NCBI GenBank assembly: GCA_035492535.1
Contig: DATJJM010000417.1
Location: forward strand, 1-9,322
Source of the DNA: JAMXLO01 sp035492535
GTDB taxonomy: Bacteria; Pseudomonadota; Alphaproteobacteria; Acetobacterales; Acetobacteraceae
DNA length: 9,322 bases
Direction of reading: 5' to 3'
Each line of letters begins with the position of its first letter. The first letter of the stretch is position 1. This document shows positions 6,815 to 9,322 of the stretch, piece by piece. The translations under genes and the position numbers were made by a program. The notes beneath the pieces were generated by a model. The model saw only the letters and a list, made by a program, of their open reading frames with translations. It searched no databases and was not told the origin of the DNA.

Positions 6815-7698
6815 GCGCTGTGCAGGCTCTCCTCCAGCCGCCGTTCCGGCGCCGCTGGCTGCGACGGGTCCTCACCGAAGCGGGCACGATCATGCTCGGC
6901 GGTATCCTCGCGATCTGGTCGCTGATACCCATCTACAACATGCTGTTGATTGCGCTAGATCCCGAAGAGGGTGAAATCGAGTTCGCCGGCAACATCTGGC
7001 CTCCCGAACCGTCGCTGGAGGGCTTCCGCACCGCCGTGATGCAGCAGACCCGCTATCTTTGGGATTTCTGGCACCAGTTCGGCAACAGCCTCTATATCGC
7101 CGTTGCGACGATGCTGCTGACCCTGTTGACCGGCTCGCTTGCGAGCTTCGCGGTGGGACGGATGCGGCTTAGCAAGGGCGCGTTTCTCACCAACGCCGCC
7201 CTCCTCACCTACTCGATCCCCGCATCCTTCCTAGTCGTCCCGCTTTACCGCGTCATGCACGGCTACGGGCTCCTGGACAGCCTCTGGGCTGTTATTGCCA
7301 CGCAGGTGGCGTTCGCCACGCCATTTGCCGTCCTGATCCTCCAGCAGTACGCGAGATTGATACCGCTTGAGCTGGATGATGCCGCCCGTCTCGATGGCGC
7401 GTCGGCGGTTCAGGTGTATCTGCACATCTATCTGCCGTTGATGACACCGGCGCTCGCAGTCGTCGCCTTCTACGCAATGCTGCTGGCATGGAACGACTAT
7501 GTGTATCAGTTCGTGCTGCTCGCGCCGCGAAACATGACCGCCTCGGTCATGCAGGCCCACTTGTTCACCGACGCCGACGCGGCGTGGAACGCAATGATGG
7601 CGGCCGCTATCGTATATGCGCTACCTCCCGCTGCACTGTTCTTCGCCCTCCGCCGTCACATGACGACGGGTCTGACGATCTGGGGCGCCGCGGGATAG
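6811..7698 (+). CDS. Carbohydrate ABC transporter permease, MalG/UgpE-like (pair B)
   Basis: Second membrane subunit of pair B, 295 aa, partner of the permease just upstream. The GTG start (6811) overlaps the upstream TGA in a GTGA motif, the same arrangement as in pair A. Membrane helices lie at about 24-44, 92-114, 126-147, 157-177, 208-230 and 260-280. The EAA loop lies at about 186-210 (ELDDAARLDGAS, then HIYLPLMTP). Segments shared with the permease at 2333-3241 include FWHQFGNS, LTNAALLTY, IPASFL and YLPLM. The region between the loop and the last helix (VMQAHLFTDADAAWN) is the main diverged part and might bear on substrate or partner preference. Its TAG at 7696-7698 ends the run of intact genes on this side. 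Confidence 0.93.
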   Translation: MSAVQALLQPPFRRRWLRRVLTEAGTIMLGGILAIWSLIPIYNMLLIALDPEEGEIEFAGNIWPPEPSLEGFRTAVMQQTRYLWDFWHQFGNSLYIAVATMLLTLLTGSLASFAVGRMRLSKGAFLTNAALLTYSIPASFLVVPLYRVMHGYGLLDSLWAVIATQVAFATPFAVLILQQYARLIPLELDDAARLDGASAVQVYLHIYLPLMTPALAVVAFYAMLLAWNDYVYQFVLLAPRNMTASVMQAHLFTDADAAWNAMMAAAIVYALPPAALFFALRRHMTTGLTIWGAAG

Positions 7699-7707
7699 GC
7701 GGCGGTA

Positions 7708-7914
7708 ATGCCGGTGCGACGCGCCGAACTGCTCGCTCACTCCGTCGATGTCACCCCTGTATTGGCCGATACGGCACATCTGAGCCCGCCACGTGGCGTA
7801 ATGCGCATGTCAGTTGGCATCGGTGGTGCGGCGACGGTGGCCGGTCGTCACGAGGGCGACGTGATCCTCGATTTCAACGGGTCACCTCGGCAGATGGTAA
7901 GTTGGTCCTCGTAA
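7708..7914 (+). pseudogene. PDZ-like fragment, possible remnant of an HtrA/Deg-type protease
   Basis: A 68-residue open frame begins nine bases after the permease stop. Its middle (VTPVLADTAHLSPPRG, a serine/valine stretch, then AGRHEGDVILDFNG) follows the order of a bacterial HtrA/DegP PDZ domain: the VTPxLA segment, a PRG-like carboxylate-binding turn, and the (A)GLxxGDVILxxNG strand-turn. Only about half of a PDZ domain is present, with no protease domain and no signal peptide, and the frame ends just after the NG turn. I take it as a decayed fragment. A chance resemblance in GC-rich DNA is possible, so the call is tentative; the fragment could also be expressed by read-through from the permease operon. 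Confidence 0.4.
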
Positions 7915-8185
7915 AGCGTCGCCGCTCTGAACGGCGCGGTTGGGCGCAGACTGGCTGGAAACAGAGCGACGGCTTTGGGCATTTGGGATACTGAAGCGGA
8001 CGTTGGCTTTGGCCGATCTGTCGGCAGCGTGCGACCTATGCCGGCTACACTGAAGCCTTGGGTTGCAACTCGAAACCAGCAATTCGTTCAACGCGGAGGC
8101 GAGGCGCTGCCGCTGGCCGCCACGCCGGGCTACCTGATTCCAATGACGTCCTCGTCGGTAGGCCGCCGCACCAAGACGCCCTGAG
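7915..8185. other. Gene-free stretch between the PDZ-like fragment and the SDR remnant
   Basis: Open frames on both strands (about 69 and 108 codons) show no family motif or good ribosome binding site, and I see no terminator with a T-run. An AAGCGGACGTT stretch at 7994-8004 recurs with one change at 8952-8962, near the right edge of the IS630 remnant; this may be chance or an old repeat. Confidence 0.4.
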
Positions 8186-8467
8186 TTACAGCAGTACGCC
8201 GCCGTCATCGACCACGATGACCTGACCAGTACCGTAGGTTTGGCGCATCAGGTACAAGTAGGCTTCAGCGATTTCCTCCGGTTCGCCCGCTTGCATACTT
8301 GGCGGCGAGATAAGCGCCCCAGAAGGGAAGGTTGAAGAACTGTCGCGCCTTTTCCAGGTCAGTGTCAGCCAATGGACCGAGCTGAAGGGTTTCGCCTGCG
8401 GTGAACATCAGGTGATCGAATGCACCGATGCGGGCGAAGAAAGCCTGTACCGCCGCCGCATCAGTCC
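8186..8467 (-). pseudogene. Short-chain dehydrogenase/reductase (SDR) remnant with internal deletion
   Basis: Two pieces of one SDR are visible. The N-proximal piece (8467 to about 8292) reads TDAAAVQAFFARIGAFDHL, then TAGETLQLGPL and ARQFFNLPFWGAYLAAKY. This matches the end of Rossmann strand 3, the NAG-like TAG motif and helix 4 of classical SDRs. The C-terminal piece (about 8294-8186), in another frame, reads AGEPEEIAEAYLYLMRQ, YGTGQVIVVDDGG and a final VLL before TAA. The intervening ~95-100 residues, with the catalytic Ser and the YxxxK, are missing. The nucleotide-binding GxxxGxG start is also missing, because IS630 sequence abuts the gene at about 8463-8468. It cannot be an active oxidoreductase. 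The original substrate is unknown. Confidence 0.85.
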
Positions 8468-8883
8468 AAGCAACTTCAACGTGTACCATAGCAGCCCGAA
8501 GCTCGCTGAAACCTGGTGCGTGAACAAGAGCCATGCCTGCAGTGATGCGATCGCTGTGTCACCTTGTTCGGCAACATGCGCGCGGATAGCCGGGTAGAAT
8601 GACGCCAACTTCGGCGGCTTATGGCCACGCCCCGAACGCACGGTGGTTTCCCCCCGTCGTGCGGCGTCTCGCCAAAGCCTTCGACACATACGAAACACTC
8701 ACCCCACCAGCCCGCTCGCTATCGTCCGACGCAGCGAACACTCGCTCGCGCAGATCCTGCGAATAAGCCTTGCCTCGCTGATACAGCATTTCCGCCTCCG
8801 GTTTCCCTCCACCGGAGATCCAGGAATCACATATCCTACCCGTTTAAGAAGTGCCCACGATTCCGGCAACGCTGAAAATGCTC
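8463..8883 (-). mobile_element. Truncated IS630-family insertion sequence with broken transposase gene
   Basis: The transposase starts at ATG 8789 (GGAGG at 8795-8799, five bases upstream) with KAYSQDLRERVFAASDD, then VSVSYVSKALARRRTTG, the N-terminal HTH of IS630 transposases. In the G6 run (8650-8655) one extra base shifts the frame. The protein continues as ETTVRSGRGHKPPKL, then IRAHVAEQGDTAIASLQAWL and FGLLWYTLKLLGL, the second HTH-like region. It stops being IS-like at about 8463, where the SDR remnant begins. The DDE catalytic domain and the distal end are absent. Between SERAGG and VSVSY the usual few residues of the first HTH also seem to be missing. TA followed by GAGCATTTTCAGCG (8870-8883) may be the surviving outer end, as IS630 elements insert at TA. 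The element is immobile. Confidence 0.83.
8795..8817 (-). promoter_or_regulatory. Hairpin overlapping the transposase ribosome binding site
   Basis: CTCCGGT (8796-8802) pairs with ACCGGAG (8811-8817) around an 8-base loop. In the transposase mRNA the downstream arm contains four of the five bases of the GGAGG Shine-Dalgarno (8795-8799). It could hide the ribosome binding site in transcripts that read into the element from outside, a control known for some other insertion sequences. Confidence 0.4.
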
Positions 8884-8885
8884 TA
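8870..8885 (-). repeat. Possible terminal end of the IS630-family element
   Basis: On the minus strand TA (8884-8885) is followed by GAGCATTTTCAGCG, 80 bases before the transposase start. The position and adjacent TA fit an IS630 end, but the other end has been lost, so the inverted repeat cannot be verified within the window. Confidence 0.4.
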
Positions 8886-9075
8886 GCCGCCCAATCCGAT
8901 GATCGCTCTCGACCCGACTGCGTCATCCGCGGGCGAGAAGCGGCTTGCGGAAAGCGGACGCTCAGCCCCCAGGGGTGGCTCCTATTAACTCAGCCGACGT
9001 GTCGCCGTGGCGCACAAATCAACGGTACCGTCGAAAAACTCTGCCCACACCTCCGCGGAGCAATACCTGAGGACA

Positions 9076-9322
9076 TCAGTCATGGCCTTCAATCCTGTCG
9101 GGCCGTTTACCGTCTTTCCTTCTGCTATCACCTGTGTCTTGGCTAGCCTCGTCTCGATCAAGCAGACAGTCGATGAAAGCACGGAGCGCAGGTTGCGGAT
9201 GATGACGATTCGAATAGTAGAGAAAAAGCCCGGGAACGGTCGGCGACCAATCATCTAGAACGCGCGCCAGTCGCCCTTGCGCGATCAGGTCGTGGATGCG
9301 GTCGTCATAGGCATAGTGGATG
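9076..9322 (-). CDS. LysR-family transcriptional regulator, C-terminal part (gene continues beyond the window)
   Basis: An open frame enters from the right edge (codons in phase with 9321) and ends at TGA 9076-9078, giving 81 residues. It starts inside the gene, so no start codon is visible. It carries the C-terminal signature of the CrgA-like LysR effector domain: a tyrosine-rich start (HYAYDDRIHDLI), GRLARVLDDWSPTVPGLFLYY, then PALRAFIDCLL. About 25 mostly polar residues follow to the stop. The DNA-binding HTH would lie outside the window. Whether the gene is whole there cannot be told. It is followed by 190 bases without a recognised gene, then the IS630 end. LysR genes are often neighbours of SDR genes, so it may once have been linked to the SDR remnant, but this is inference. 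Confidence 0.8.
   Translation of the reverse strand, partial: IHYAYDDRIHDLIAQGRLARVLDDWSPTVPGLFLYYSNRHHPQPALRAFIDCLLDRDEASQDTGDSRRKDGKRPDRIEGHD

Noticed and set aside
8643..9146. 167-codon plus-strand frame across the IS630 remnant and the LysR end
   Set aside because: It crosses two unrelated genes that read on the other strand and has no recognisable domain.
8985..9254. 89-codon minus-strand frame overlapping the LysR end
   Set aside because: The adjacent frame on the same strand carries the clear LysR signature to its own stop at 9076; this frame is out of phase with it.
1..9322. CRISPR array, tRNA or rRNA genes, toxin-antitoxin or phage-defence genes
   Set aside because: No regularly spaced repeats, cloverleaf-like segments or recognisable defence families were seen on either strand.

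Overview
The window looks like GC-rich chromosomal or megaplasmid DNA from an alphaproteobacterium. Three things point that way: two substrate-binding proteins with twin-arginine (Tat-like) signals, protein families common in Bradyrhizobium- or Acetobacteraceae-type genomes, and an accessory zone with decayed genes. The genus cannot be fixed from the sequence alone. No RNA genes, CRISPR array or defence system were seen.

Layout, left to right. (1) 112-1350 (-): a Peripla_BP_6 / LivK-type solute-binding protein, with no permease beside it inside the window. Behind its start lies a ~400-base gene-free stretch rich in short inverted repeats. (2) 1759-2192 (-): a small two-CBS-domain protein with a one-base frameshift, so probably a pseudogene. 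(3) 2333-5538 (-): a tight three-gene operon encoding a sugar-type (family 1) binding protein, a MalF/UgpA-like permease and a MalG/UgpE-like permease. (4) 5539-5896: a divergent intergenic region with a 15-bp palindrome and a weak promoter-like pair in front of the binding-protein gene. (5) 5897-7698 (+): a second MalF-like/MalG-like permease pair, clearly paralogous to the first, with its own 4-base GTGA overlap but no binding protein of its own. (6) 7699-9322: a degraded zone. It holds a short PDZ-like (HtrA/Deg-type) fragment, a short-chain dehydrogenase (SDR) remnant lacking both its N-terminus and its catalytic centre, a truncated frameshifted IS630-family element fused directly to that SDR remnant, and the C-terminal end of a LysR-family regulator that runs off the right edge.

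How the genes work together. The central divergon 2333-7698 is the functional core. It would form an ABC importer for a carbohydrate or polyol-like solute, with one periplasmic binding protein and two alternative inner-membrane permease pairs. No ATPase gene is present, so a MsmK/UgpC-type ATPase would have to come from elsewhere. The doubled permease pair around a single binding protein is the most unusual intact feature. The right flank records IS630 insertion followed by deletion. Nothing in the window clearly amounts to a new molecular system.
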